This document shows positions 1 to 12,400 of a DNA stretch of 64,000 nt, piece after piece. Both the position numbers and the translations under genes were made by a program. The notes beneath the pieces were generated by a model. It was not told the origin of the DNA. It did not search any database and worked only from the letters and a program-made list of their open reading frames with translations. Source of the DNA: Cheiracanthium punctorium (lineage: Eukaryota > Arthropoda > Arachnida > Araneae > Cheiracanthiidae). The first letter of the stretch is position 1, and each line of letters starts with the position of its first letter. The stretch covers positions 496,001 through 560,000 of the forward strand of contig JAWZYV010015837.1 in the NCBI GenBank assembly GCA_038373885.1, given 5' to 3'.

Positions 1-837
1 TCATAATTGTAAGTTACTTAAGCATAATTTATTGAGAGACGGATTACTACGACTTCTCTCGATAAACTTTTCAATGCCCCAAGTTGTGGATTTTACATGA
101 AAGAACTGGAATACGAAGTTCACACCAGCACTCTTAAACTGAGATTTGTCTTATCTCTTGATACACAAAATTATGCTGTCTACACTCACTTCTCTACAAA
201 TAAAGTTATAAGATAAATTTTCAGAAAGTGTTCGAATACTTTGAGAGTAACTAATTTTATTCGTTACTTCCAGATGGAACTAACTCTATAGTTGGAAATG
301 TAGTCCTTCGATTCGTGTAAATAAAATGATTTGGCTATGCCAACTGAACGATAATCAAACCAGAAGCATTTTTCTTTCGTTTCGATGAATAATAATAATA
401 CTACTAATAACAACGTACTGATATTGATACAATTATATATAAAAATATACGAAATATAACTGATCTAAAACCGAATGTATCATCGCCTAGTTATTTTTTT
501 AAGTAAGACATTTGTTACATAATGTCACAAGAGTTGAAAGCAAGTAAATTGAGATAAATACTCTTCATGAATGAAAACTGAAAAATGGTACTCATTTACT
601 TACATAGATATTTTTTATGAAGAAAATCTTCCAGCATCTTTGAAGAAGATATTACATCGAATTGTGCCCATTAAAGATGGTGTGGGGAACATGTCGTGTT
701 CAGGCATACTTTACGTTCGATTTGGACATTTCAAAATGCAGTGTTATATAAAATGCTTATTATAAATATACTTATTAAACCTAACATATTGTATTCTCGG
801 GAGATTTGGGCTGTTTTCTCCAGATGTAATATGAATA
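1..837. other. AT-rich non-coding sequence
   Basis: No supported gene. The short open frames here have no recognisable domain, and no terminal repeats were seen. Confidence 0.5.
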
Positions 838-905
838 TGTGTTAAAACCGCTATAAAAGTCCTCCGCCCAGGGTACCCCGCCGTAGAAATTTGCTCCTCA
901 TGTAG
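838..905. repeat. Copy of a dispersed repeat with a TCTCCAGATGT core
   Basis: Shares the block 'ttttctccagatgta...gaatatg(c)gttagaa' with 12533-12620 and 25402-25520. Boundaries are unclear and the family is not recognised. Confidence 0.35.
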
Positions 906-972
906 GATTCTCATAACACTATACAAAATACATTGAATTTCAAAAATATGTCCCCATATCCATACCTCCCTG

Positions 973-1127
973 CAGGGGCGTAGCCAGAAATTTTTCATGG
1001 GGGGGGGGGTTACTACTTAAACTCACATATATGCATACATGTGTGTGATAAGGGAGTGAAGAATATACATTTTGCATGGCAAAAAATTCCTCATGGGGGG
1101 CTATGACCCCCCTAGGCTACGCCCCTG
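973..1127. mobile_element. hAT-type MITE with CAGGGGCGTAGCC ends
   Basis: Terminal inverted repeats CAGGGGCGTAGCC and GGCTACGCCCCTG flank 155 bp. A perfect 8-bp target duplication CCTCCCTG lies at 965-972 and 1128-1135. Inner sequence includes G-runs and a C-run that can pair. A diverged relative lies at 33833-33989. Confidence 0.85.
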
Positions 1128-1204
1128 CCTCCCTGATATCAATTAGGGGATTGGACGGTTTCCTTGAAATTGAAATGTGCCTATTAAACTAATACTTTAA
1201 ATCA

Positions 1205-1290
1205 TATCTGGACAACCTCCGGCCGTGGGCCGTATGTGGTCCGCCACGGCTTTTGATCTGGCAGGCGGAACATTTGAAATTCCTATAGAA
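1205..1290. mobile_element. End fragment of a hAT-like element
   Basis: The stretch CCTCCGGCCGTGGGCCGTATGTGGTCCGCC followed by a TTTTGATCTGGC block resembles the common 'CGGCCCGCGGGCCGCATG' end of hAT elements. No partner end or target duplication was found. Confidence 0.35.
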
Positions 1291-4268
1291 AACCCATATA
1301 AACGCTTCAAAATACCATATAAATACCATTAACATGGCCGCGATTTCTCTAACATCCTAAATTTTGACCCACAACGTTTCAAAGTCCTTGGTTGCTTTAA
1401 ATATTACTATAATGTTAGTACATTTAAAGTATGTTAAAATGCTTCAAGAAAATGTCTTCACTGTTGTACCAATAGGAAACAACATGTACGAAATAAATTT
1501 GACAAAAATATTCCATCCGTCTCGATTATTCCCTAACTAAAATAGCTATAGTAATTAAATACTGAAATATTTGCTTACAGCGGGCTAAAATGTTTAAGAT
1601 TTAACTCTCTTTCAGCAAAGAATGTCCTAGCCTTAAAGTTTCCTTTCGTATGCCAAATAATCGTGTTGGAAAAACCTTGCTCCTTTAGCTTATTAAAAAA
1701 TCCCTTTGATTGCGAAATTTTATGCAAGAGCATTTCTCAAGCCAGAGACACCGAGTACAGAGCTCCTCGCGAAAGTAAGTGTTAATACATGATGAAAAGT
1801 CTTCCCTTCGGTACAAACACCCCTCAAATTGCATTATCTGAAAGTTGTTCATGAGCATTCTCTCTGCACGAGGAGGCTTCTCAAAAGCAGAAGTATTTCC
1901 CATTCAACCGGGAATGAATATTAAAATTTTAGAAAATCCCTTTTCGCCCATGCCTAGGCTATTCTATTTTGTGGAAATACTTTTGGGCACCAATAAGTGT
2001 ATTGAGAAATGAAAAGCACACGCTCGGTGCACTAAGAGAGGCACGAGAAAATTGTTTGCCTCTCCGCTTTAATTCCACCAAGTGAATGATCCCATTGTCT
2101 TGAATTTTCAATGAAAGACCTTTTAAAAGTTTTCAGACACATAAGATATTTCCCCCATTGCAATCTTTCCACTTCAAGATTTTCTGACTCAAGGTCCAAT
2201 TTGAAATTTATAAATGCAAATATGAATGCACAAATATTTTAAATAATGTGTATCTTTGATGGTGATAGAATTATTCTTACAGTGGCGCGATCGCATTTAA
2301 ATATGAATTGTGGATTTCTGATCAGATTATGCAAATATATTATGCTGTAAGGAATGATTATATATTTATAGCAGTTTTATTTCATTTAAAACTTTGTATA
2401 AAAGCCGTATTAAGTTGTTGAGTGAAATTCCTGGTCACTCAAGTGAGTCTAAGCGAATACTTTACAAATATATTTTCTTTAATAATACACTGAGTTCACG
2501 TTAAACTTTTAAGAAAATTATTGAAAGTTGTCTTTGGGCGGTAAACAGATAATTCGTTTCGAATGATGTTAATAAATTTATAGCAATTAACAAAATGATT
2601 TTTTTATTTAAAATAATAGGCACATTTTAATATCATATCGGTTCTTTTTAATTCATAGAACACCATCTTTTTTATTTATAATCTTAATATGTTTTAATCA
2701 CATTCTATTTAAGTGATCTTTTATTCTGAAACACTGATCTAATGAATTAATAATGCGCATTCTAATAACAAAGTTTCTGTTGTTCTTCATAAAGGTTAAG
2801 CACTTAAATTACGTATTGTTATCAGTCCTCTGTTTTACGTTTACCACAAGTCAAAGAAGACCGAGATTATATTAAACAATATAGTTTATTTGATTTAAAA
2901 GTATCAGCTCACATTCATCTCAAGACAAAGGTACTTGTAAATTTGCAAAAGCAGAATATAATACACAATTTTCCTACTTTCAGTTCTAGTTCTAATTCTT
3001 TTCTAATCTCAGAACTCAAGAATTGAGTTTTAAATGCTATGAACGACAAGTGGGGCGGGGCAAACTTACTAATATCCCCGAATTATGAATTCTAGATATT
3101 CTAGAGCTGCTCAACTCAACCGAGTTACTCAATTTATTTTAATAAAATTTCGATGAGGAGAAAACCAATATATTCTTTCTTATCTTATGTATTTTATGAA
3201 GATTATCATATAAGAAAGATATATGGCCTCAAAAAAATGATATTAATTCTTAACTATTTGTTAATACAATGCCCAAGTCAAAAGCAGATTAATCAAAAGC
3301 TTTAAAAGAGTACTTCAAAAGTAAACCAAAATGGCTTCACAAATTTTTGAGTTAGTTTCGGGGAAAAAAACTATGCAAAAATCATACAAGAAGCACAGGT
3401 GACCGCGTTTGGTACTTTGTATTGTTGAGTTTCTGTATTTAACAACCAATCAAAAATATTCAACTGACAACCATCACTTTTAACTGAACAGCATTTGACT
3501 GAGCTTATATTCAACTGTTTACTGCTCTAAGAAGTCATTAAACAAATTTTTGCAACTAACACCCAAGACGAGAAGCATTTGTGAAGCACCCACAAGAAAA
3601 TTAATTTTTAAGGATTTGTTTAACAAATTTGTTTGATAGAATCAATGTAGGTTTTATAAAATGTTTTCAGTAACAATTTTAAATAATTTAACATGCAAAA
3701 ACTAACCAAATTTGTTACTTTGAAAACTGAGATTGTTTAGTTTATTATATTTTATAGGCAAATTTTAATTGCTTAAGAGTTGCAGTGTTCATCTAGGACA
3801 GTCTCACTGGGATCACCTCTGAATTGTAACTACAAATTTTTGTACACTACAACGGTCAAAGAAGCAATACGTATTATTTAAAAACATAATTTAATTTCAT
3901 AATAATATGAATTATTGACTGACTTACTTGAAATTTAACACAAAAATCTATCATATTCACTAAGTAAAAAAAATTTCACTTCATATAATTGCCTCAAATT
4001 AAAGGTAACGTGCAAGATACTTTGGATGCTGGTTCATTTTTGTTGGAAAGGTTTACCTTTAAAAGATAAGTTTCTGAGGAATATAAAAAAATAACTTGGA
4101 TTATATTTTATTTTACAGTAATTAAAACACCAGTATAATGACACAATATTAACTATAAAACCGAATCAGTAACAAGTGTTGTACTAAGTTATTTAGTGTG
4201 TAGAAAGAACCAAAATGTATTAAAATGTTTCATATGTTACTAAGAAAAACTAAAGACAAGGTAATATT
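1291..4268. other. AT-rich sequence past the 3' end of SELENOP
   Basis: No supported gene. Around 1570-2180 the base composition is more even, and the minus strand has broken open stretches that could be an old transposase, but stops interrupt every frame. The rest is AT-rich with nothing I can name. Confidence 0.45.
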
Positions 4269-4274
4269 TTTATT
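4269..4274 (-). terminator. Possible polyadenylation signal AATAAA of SELENOP
   Basis: AATAAA on the minus strand, about 80 nt after SECIS 2. It is the first one past the second SECIS. The hexamer is common by chance in sequence this AT-rich. Confidence 0.4.
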
Positions 4275-4355
4275 ATCATACTTTTTTTGCTGTACATCAA
4301 AGTTCTTAAAATAAATGCAATATTTTAGAGATAAAATGTTTCCAATTGAATTTTA

Positions 4356-4419
4356 TATTCTCAAAACATCAAACTACCAAAGGGTTTAAACTTTTCTTTG
4401 GTATCATCATACAAGAATA
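4356..4419 (-). promoter_or_regulatory. SECIS element 2
   Basis: Read on the minus strand, helix I is TATTCT (4419-4414) with AGAATA (4361-4356). ATGA is at 4410-4407 opposite TGAT at 4371-4368, giving U-U, G-A, A-G and U-U. Helix II is TACCAAAG with CTTTGGTA, perfect over 8 bp, extended by A-U and G-U pairs across a bulged G. The apical AAAA starts 11 nt after ATGA (4395-4392). Two SECIS elements in one 3' UTR is the arrangement known from vertebrate SELENOP. Confidence 0.85.
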
Positions 4420-4876
4420 AAAAACATTTTTATGAAAACATTTCATCCTTAAAGTTTCAAGTATCTTAAATATAAAAAAAAACTTAAATTAAAAATGTTT
4501 CTGAGGATTATCAAAAAATATTTTGGCACAAAATTTGTGTTTCACAAAAATTAAAAACTGGACGTAAATTTTGTATTTGATTTCTTGCTTCAGTTCCAGT
4601 TTTACATGACGGGCAATTTATCACATGTTTTTACGAACGTTATATGGATTAACATGAAATATGCTAGTACACGTTTTTTTATTATTAGTGTATCGAAAGT
4701 AAATGATTAAGTTATATTACGACGAAACGTACTGCAGAAATTTTATGTACAAGGAAAAAAATTCCTAGTGCCTATGCAGTATCAAAACGTCATTAAAAAT
4801 AAAATGGATGTACGATACAAGAACTTTCAATTAAAAAAATACTTTGAAATAACAAGTTCCAGTGAAGCGTACCTAA

Positions 4877-4941
4877 ATCGCATCACCATCTAGCAGTGAA
4901 AGTTCGTCTGAATTTATCTCACTGCCTTCATAAAATGCGAT
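4877..4941 (-). promoter_or_regulatory. SECIS element 1 (selenocysteine insertion)
   Basis: Read on the minus strand, helix I is ATCGCAT (4941-4935) paired with ATGCGAT (4883-4877), 7 of 7. The core is ATGA at 4931-4928 opposite GAT at 4890-4888, which gives the tandem G-A/A-G quartet. Helix II is GGCAGTGA with TCACTGCT, seven Watson-Crick pairs plus one G-U. Exactly 12 nt separate ATGA from the unpaired AAA of the apical loop (4915-4913). This is the canonical eukaryotic SECIS layout, about 460 nt after the stop codon. Confidence 0.92.
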
Positions 4942-5401
4942 CTGCTACAACTCACGGCCCTTGCGTGCTATGAAGTGTTTTTGCACATTTTAATAATACA
5001 TACTTGAGCAAGTTTGAGCACTGATTGAGCAGTAAACAACTGTTTTACTGTAGCGAATGTACTGGAATTTTGTGTTGTTTCAATAAGTTGGTTAATTGTA
5101 CAATTTATCACAAAAATGCATAATTTCAAGAAAATTTAATAAAAGATTTGGCATTTCTTGATCTAAGTTAATTTTAACGCTTAATGCAGTGCTTAATGTA
5201 CCTTATGTTTACAAATGGCTATTCTTAAGATTTACTTCTACAAATATTTACTTAATAATACCCAATAATTATGATTTTTTAATCGTTCAATAGCGTTTTC
5301 GCCTACTTTGGAAATATATTTCTTTGAAATATTTAATTAAAATTAAATAAATATAAATAATTTTAACACTTCATAGCAGACAGATTGAAACATTCCAAAA
5401 T

Positions 5402-6463
5402 CTACTGTCATCAAGCGACTTCGGATGCTTGTTTTTGGATCCCCAAGGGTTCGTTTTGTCATGGACGATTCTGTCACGGCCTTGCTTCCTCGACCCCTGG
5501 AGATTTCTGATTTCGTCAAGGAAGGTTTTGTCATTTGGACTGACTCGAGCTTCGGTCCACGTGTTCACCTTCCTGACAGACACCTTCAGTGGACACCCTA
5601 CAAAGTTTGCCGTCTTCAGTTGTCTTGCAGCAAACAACGTCGCTCTTCTGTTCGGTTTTTGTCACCTCTGTCGTTGTTGATTCTGCAGAATCAGAGTCTT
5701 TGGTGACCGCGGCGTGGTCTTTGTGCGGTGATACTGCTGTGGGTTCGGTGTAGACGGTTTTGATGCAACATTTCAAAATGGACTGAATCTTCTTGCAACG
5801 TTTCTTACCAAAATGACCACAAGACCTCCGATCTTGAAGTTCTGGGTTAGAATGACTTTCAGAGCAGCATTTTTGGGCATGCAACAAACGCTTCTTGCTC
5901 CAGCTTTTGCACACTTCGTAATTGGCTTCTAAACAACGATCCGATGTCTTTTTACCTTTATGTTTATTTTCTGCAGTTTGATCATCACTATGATGGGAAT
6001 GATGACTATCCATGTGGTGATGCAAGTTGTTACTGATATGTGATTGATGCATTGTGTTATTGTTATGTGACTGATGCCTTGCGTGGCTATTGTTATGTGA
6101 CTGATGAACTGTATTATTGTTAGTTGTAGTTTCGTGAATAGTCCTGTTACTAGAAGTTTCATGATCAGGAAAATCGTTATTCTCATTATCGTTCGTTCCA
6201 GTACTAAAGAATAGTCTATAAATACTATTGAAGATTGATTTAGCTTTTCCAACGTTAGTGCTGCTTGTTTCATTTACTAAAGTCTTATTGTTGATAGATG
6301 GATAATCATAGTCTGTGACGTTTAGGTTATCTGTAGAGTTCGATCCGTCAATTTCTTCGTTCAAGGGATCCATAACATGCAGCAAATCATTCTCTGACAA
6401 TGTTTCATTACTCGTTTGGTTGTTATCTGTATATATTTCGTCTGTAACTACTGTTGCATTAAT
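5402..6463 (-). CDS. SELENOP: SELENOP exon 5: His-rich and Cys-rich region and Sec-rich tail
   Basis: The acceptor is AG at 6465-6464, in phase 0. The frame is open from 6463 to the UGA at 5533-5531. It encodes an Asn/Ser/Thr-rich linker with many N-x-S/T sequons, a His-rich run that may bind metal or heparin as in vertebrate SelP (inference), and a basic Cys-rich region. After Lys509 the same frame continues through UGA codons at 5533, 5518, 5476, 5461, 5413 and 5410 (first base of each), and stops at UAG 5404-5402. The tail has a repeated local pattern: U-QNLP-U-RN, then RP-U-QN-RP-U-QN. An open frame that appears to begin at 6400 uses a TTG inside the exon, so it is not the start of the protein. 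Confidence 0.9.
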
Positions 6464-9400
6464 CTAAAAACATTTAAAAATTGGTTAAATAGGAATAAAT
6501 ATTACAATATGCATTTATGATAATCTGTAAAATTCCTTAATAATTAAATTATGACAAGAATAATATTTATGGCTGAGAAAGAAGTAAAGAAAAACATTTA
6601 GATTTACATAATTTATAATATAAATAACTTCAAACGCAATCCGAAATACTAAACAAATTGTTACGAGAAGCTTCTTAATTTTTATAATAATATCGCCGTA
6701 ATTAATCTTGTAATTCTTCTAAAATTATCCAAAAATTTAAAAATACGATAATATTTTTCAATTATCAATTACATATGAATGGAGTGTTTAGAAACAAAGC
6801 ATTTTGTTTTCTTTCGTTTCTTTTCTAAGATCTAAAATATCACGATTTATATAGAGATATTATATAAATACGAATAGTTTCGTGATTTATATAATATACG
6901 AGATATTATATAAATCACGAAAATATAGAGATTTTAGAATGCTAAGAAATTGACTTCATGATTTAATACAAAATTCATCATACAACAAAAAAAGCTATAT
7001 TAGTTTAGACATTATTCTATTTGACTCACGCTAAAATATCATTAGCAATTTTTTTATGTTTTATAAATAAAATATTATTAATATTTTAAAATATTTTTTA
7101 TTACTAAGACACTCCATCAAGTAATAATGCTACTCGTAGTTTTAATGAAATCTATTATTAAAAACTTTTTAAATATAACTAATACATTAAAATCTTATAT
7201 TTTATGTTTCATATCTTTATATTCAAGGCTAATAAAAAGCACAATAATGCTTGAAAAAATTTCAACTTCTAAACTATTAGTTTGCATGTTGCAGTATAAA
7301 TCTGACACAGTAAGCACTTAGGCAAGACTACTCTTTGTAAAACGTGGATTATATAAAAATATACCTTCTCAGTTTCGTTAGAAGATTCAAACTGCTTCTC
7401 CATATTTTTAACAAAGTCTTCTATTCCTATTGTTTTATTCTGGTCGCAGTTATCTCCACATGGACTTCGGAAGTAAGTGGCAAGAATGGCATTAGACACA
7501 AGTGGCGATTCATTTAGTATACTCAACGGGAAAGGTATAAAATAAGTCAGGCGACCACATCTGTGCATAAAAGAAATATACAAAAATATACAAGATGTCG
7601 ATCAACGTTAAAATAACTGGAAGGGCAGAAAAATAAAAGGCAGTGATAGTATTAAAACACGCGGAGTAATGAAACATACTTTTATATTCCGCATTTACTG
7701 ACGTAAATATCCGAACGCATATAAAACAAAATTTCAGTACTTTTAAGTAGTATTTTAGAATTTTATTTTTTTTTTAAATTAAAATGAAAAATGCATATTA
7801 ATACGCTTGATAGAATTGTCTTTACATAAAATATTTTTAATGTTATGACATATTATAAAACGCATGATTCTTCTAACATGCACACGTTTTCAGTTTGAAA
7901 AATAAGAAGCATTTGGGGAAAAAAAAAACATGCCTTTGTATTTGTAGTTACTTAATATGAAGACTTTTCCGATGATGGTTGGTATTAATTTCATTGCATC
8001 TAAAATGTATTATCTCGCATGTATCTTATAAACAGTGGTGGGAAAAACTACTTTTTTTTTGTAGCGCGCTACAACTACCGCTACTTTTCGAAAAATGTAG
8101 TTAACTACAACTACAACTACTTTTTGACAAATGTAGTTAGCTACACTACTTTTGAAATGTAGTCGCTACTTCGCTACTTTTTCGCTACTTTTAGGAGACA
8201 AATTTTGCTAACAGATTCAATTTGCATTACATTCATATTTAAGGATATTTATATCCTAATTAGAGAAAACTATCGATATCTAAAGCCTTGGTTTTCTACT
8301 CGCGTCCAGCGTGATTAATGACCTCAGCGGGTGTCTCTCGCGTCCAAAGAACGCGTTTATTAAAAGGTGGTTTCCTTGTAGCGTTGAGCGCCGCAGATTT
8401 GGTGGACGCACGAAAGACCCATGGGCGTCGGCAAGGGGGGTCAAACGGGTCACTTGACCCCCCCTGGAAAATGTGACTTTAAAAAAAAATTAGGCATCAT
8501 ATACAAAAAATGGCACCTGCCCCTTTTCCGGAAGTAAAGTAATTTATGTATTTTAACATACTTTAACAACTCGTTGTAAAATTTCTTTTAAAATTTCACA
8601 GCGAAAATTTTAGGAAAATTGCTAGCAATTAGGAAACATGCTAGCATGTTTCAACCAAAGACGAATTAAAGGGCAGGGGCGTAAGGGGCGACCGCCCTTT
8701 CGTTAAAAAATATAAAAAACCCTATTTTACTTCCATGAAATGGATGTGTTTGTGTTTGTGAATCTTGCAACTAACCTCCGCCCTGCCCCCCCCCTCCCCG
8801 TACACACACACACAAACAAAATTGCATTAATCCTTCGCAGATTTCAACACATGCGTGGAATATTTACAGACAATCGGAACATTTTCATATTTTATCTTGT
8901 AATCTTCTTTGTTCTAACATTAATATTTAAGATACATGCTTCGACTGAATTGTATTTTTATCATTTAGAGTTTTTTATGAGTTTATTTGACCCACATAGT
9001 TCTATAGTTTTATTTTTACATTCCATAATTTGATTGTCAAGCGTATTTAAAGATTGATTATCAACAAACTAGATTCTACCCACGACTTCGTCCGCGTCTG
9101 CTTTAGAATTAGGTTCAGAGAGAAATGAAGCATGCGTGAATAACAAAAAAGAAACAATTTGTTGACACTAGCACTATAGACCAAAAATGACCGTAAAAAA
9201 TCTTGAAACTCGCTTCTGTATTTACAGAGATATCCATATATCGTAATGTATTAGAATTTTTTTAGTTTTCTTGTAAAAGAACTATTTATGCTATATGCAT
9301 GAAAGGTATCCTATAATACTCAGGATAGTGCAGCTTTGTATTAGTGAAAAAAGTTTTAGAATTGGTTCAGTAGTTATAGAGATACCCGAAGAGCGTAATG

Positions 9401-12400
9401 TAATTCTTATGAGAGTCCCTGTAAAAGAACTATTTACGAAATATGCATAAAAGGTAGCCTATAATACTCAGGAATAGTGTAGCTCTCTATCAGCGAAAAA
9501 ATTTTTAGAATCGGTTCAGTAGTTACGAAGATGTCCATAGAGCGTAATGTATTAGAATTATTTTGAATGTCTCTGTAAAAGAACTTTTTATGCTGTATGC
9601 ATGAAAGTTTGCCTATATGTTAATCCAGGGTATAAGCTATGTTCATTCCAAATTTTATCCAAATCCATTTAGCCGTTTTGCATGAGTTACAAATATCTAA
9701 ACACACAAACATACGCATTTATAATATTAGTAGGATTTGAAAATTTATGAACTTCAAGAAACACTTTTGACTTAATTCTTTCTTATGCTTTTTATTTTGG
9801 CGTAAAACTGACGTAATTTCATGCCATTTCATGTTTTTCAAATGCTCGCGATTCTGCAAATAGCATTTATGCTTTATTTCAAAAGCATTGATCAATGTAT
9901 TAACGACATTAACAGTTCTACGGCATACAACATTCTCCAATCTAGCAGATGAAATATTGCTGCTAAAGAACAACTATTCCCTTGTGTATATTTTGGCAAA
10001 TCAGCACTGCTGATAATTAAAGAATTTCTAGGCTTCTCAGTCCTACAAGAATTTTATGGAAAAATGCTTGCTCATTCCGTTACAGTAAAATGTTCCCATA
10101 TTCGACCGAACATGGAAAAACTAATAGAACACTCTAACAAATAACCGTACAATTACTGGAAACTCTCTGTAAAATTTTACGGAAATTCTTCGTTTATATT
10201 TGAATACAGGATAATTTCTGTATATCAAGGGCCAGCGTCTTACTGGTACAAAATTTCTAGTGGAATTTACAGGAATAAAAATCCGTAAATAGTAATGGCG
10301 TCCCAGTAGCCAGTACATTTGCAGCGTTTTCACGAAATTATTATTATTATTATTATTATTATTATTTATTTATTTATTTTTTTTTTTTTACAGTGAGGGT
10401 TAGGACGCATGTTCTGTGATGGTTGAGAAAGAGGGTGGCGTGCAAGCAATCATCAAACGTATCTACCTAACAACTGCATATTTTCACTGTGCATCACGCA
10501 AATTAAACTTTCAAACTACAGCCTTTAAATTATGTAAAACTCCTTACATCATTTGACCGATATTTTTTTGATAACCTTTTTTGTACAATTGTAATCTTAT
10601 TTGCTTTAAAATTAACTTCTACATTTTTCACTTTAACATAAAAGTTTAATTCTTCGCCTGAAACATCATTTTATCATTTCACGTTTCAATTAGTTATTAA
10701 ACTAGTATACAACGCTCTCTGATGTGAACACCCCGGTATTATGAACACATTCCGACGTTTCCGGCGAAACTCCGTTGACTTAGCATAAGATGAACTCTTT
10801 GCATTCTGAAAACCCTCTAATTTGAACAACCAGCGTATTATGAACGCTACTTTTGATCCCCATTGTACCTTATTTCTCTATAAATGAAGGTTTATTTTAT
10901 TTTTAATTGAAATTCGGAAAATTCCCCAAGAGTGCTAATTCCGAAAGAGGTATGCTGTACGAGCATACACAATGCAAGTACTGTATTGTACTGTTTATTA
11001 AGGCAACGGTGCTCGAGTGCTATTTGACTAAGGAGCGGTGCTTTGGGCGGAGGACTTTTTAAGGGGTTCTTACGCTTATTCAACTTCTGGTGAAAACCGC
11101 TTAAAACGCAGCCGTTAGAGTTATGGCGGAGCGATTGGCCCAAACCCGGGAACTTCACACTTCAGCCATCTACCACGCTCAGTGACTATATCCGCTCGAC
11201 CATACTGGGGCCCATGCATAAAGCAAAAACAGACTAAAATTACTTTTTTTTTCGTAAATGTACCGATTATGGAATATGTTTAAAGTAGTGCAGTACACGC
11301 TTAATTCAAAGGAGCGAAAATAACGATCAAAGAGGGAGTGAAAGAAAAAATTGTCGGTATCGACCTTTTTACATCGAAGCCCACAGTAGTAACGCAAAAA
11401 TGCTCTTTAAATACTCCACACCTCGCTTTCTGTCTCCCAAAATACTGATAACGTTCGCCCTGAAAATTTTGCTCTGCTCAGTGATCGGAAAACGCTCGTA
11501 AAGGAGAAGTGCACTTTCAAGTACGGAGAGGATCGAATATTCACTCCGACTGATCGAATTTCGCTCGTTTGAATTAAGTGTGCATTATGTAATTTACTCA
11601 CTCTAACATACAATGTGCCGATTTTTCTTCACCTTACTTTTTGTCCTGCTCTGCTTCCCACTTCTTCATAGAAGTGCTAGTGGATTAACCGATGTCACTT
11701 TTTTTTTGGGGGGTGGGGGGTAATGTGTTGTCCTGTTACTTTTCACTAAAAAAAAATGGATTAAAAGTTTTCAAGAAATGTAGTATAATTGTATAATTTT
11801 GTTGCTTTTTTTTGTAAAAATTTTTTAAGTAAAGCGTTTTTTAAGTAAAGTTAAGAGCTACCAGTAGTCGATTGAATACGACACCGGACACTGGTAGATG
11901 GCCCTAGTAGAAAGTCCAGGGGCTCTACCACGGTAGTATCAGAAAGCTTTCCGTACCGGCTAAATTAAGCCTTCCCGACTCATGACGCCACAATCCGAGA
12001 AATATCCGATGTGTCTGATTCCGAAGGTGTCGGAAACGTTCCGATGCCGTATTCACTATCGAAAATAATGCTATTTTTTCCGGCAGGTCAGATGAAAGCG
12101 AAAACTTGCATTCCGATAACGAAGAGTAGAAGATGGATAGGTGCTTTATAGTGTGTATTATGGAGTGTTAAGCACTCCAACAAAAGAAACCATTTCCCTG
12201 GTAAGGCTCACTCTCCCTAAATGTTAAAAAGCGCACTCTTTCCCTGATCGATTTCTCCCTATCCCTCGAAAATTCTGAAGACAATGCATTTGTTTAAGAA
12301 AAAGGAGAAAAATACGTGTGTTTCGATTTGTTGATCGGTCCCAGTGTCGAGATTAACCGAGCAGGTACAGAAATACTCACTTCTTTTATTCGACACTCAT

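Larger units (their letters stand above)
4269..5401 (-). other. SELENOP: SELENOP 3' UTR
   Basis: This stretch runs from the UAG stop to the first AATAAA found after the second SECIS (4274-4269). It holds both SECIS elements and no other open frame of note. It is AT-rich, so other AATAAA-like signals lie further on (for example near 4105) and the true 3' end is not fixed. Confidence 0.65.

Noticed and set aside
3000..4260. A third SECIS-like hairpin further downstream
   Set aside because: ATGA sequences near 4040 and 3790 lack a matching helix II and an apical AA at the right distance.
5531..5533. UGA at the end of the long His/Cys-rich frame read as the normal stop
   Set aside because: The frame continues in a repeated, SelP-like Sec context to a UAG, and two SECIS elements follow.
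5343..5637. Two other minus-strand frames over the tail
   Set aside because: They are out of frame with the SELENOP domain, and neither carries the Sec context or family motifs.
5425..5706. Two plus-strand open frames over the tail of SELENOP
   Set aside because: They are antisense shadows of exon 5; no domain, and the opposite strand is well explained.
5531..6400. A 289-residue stand-alone gene starting at 6400
   Set aside because: The first codon is TTG inside exon 5. The frame continues upstream to a splice acceptor and joins exon 4 in phase.
9273..9604. A CRISPR-like series of repeats
   Set aside because: There are three diverged repeats of about 150 bp with no uniform spacers, inside a Helitron in an animal genome.
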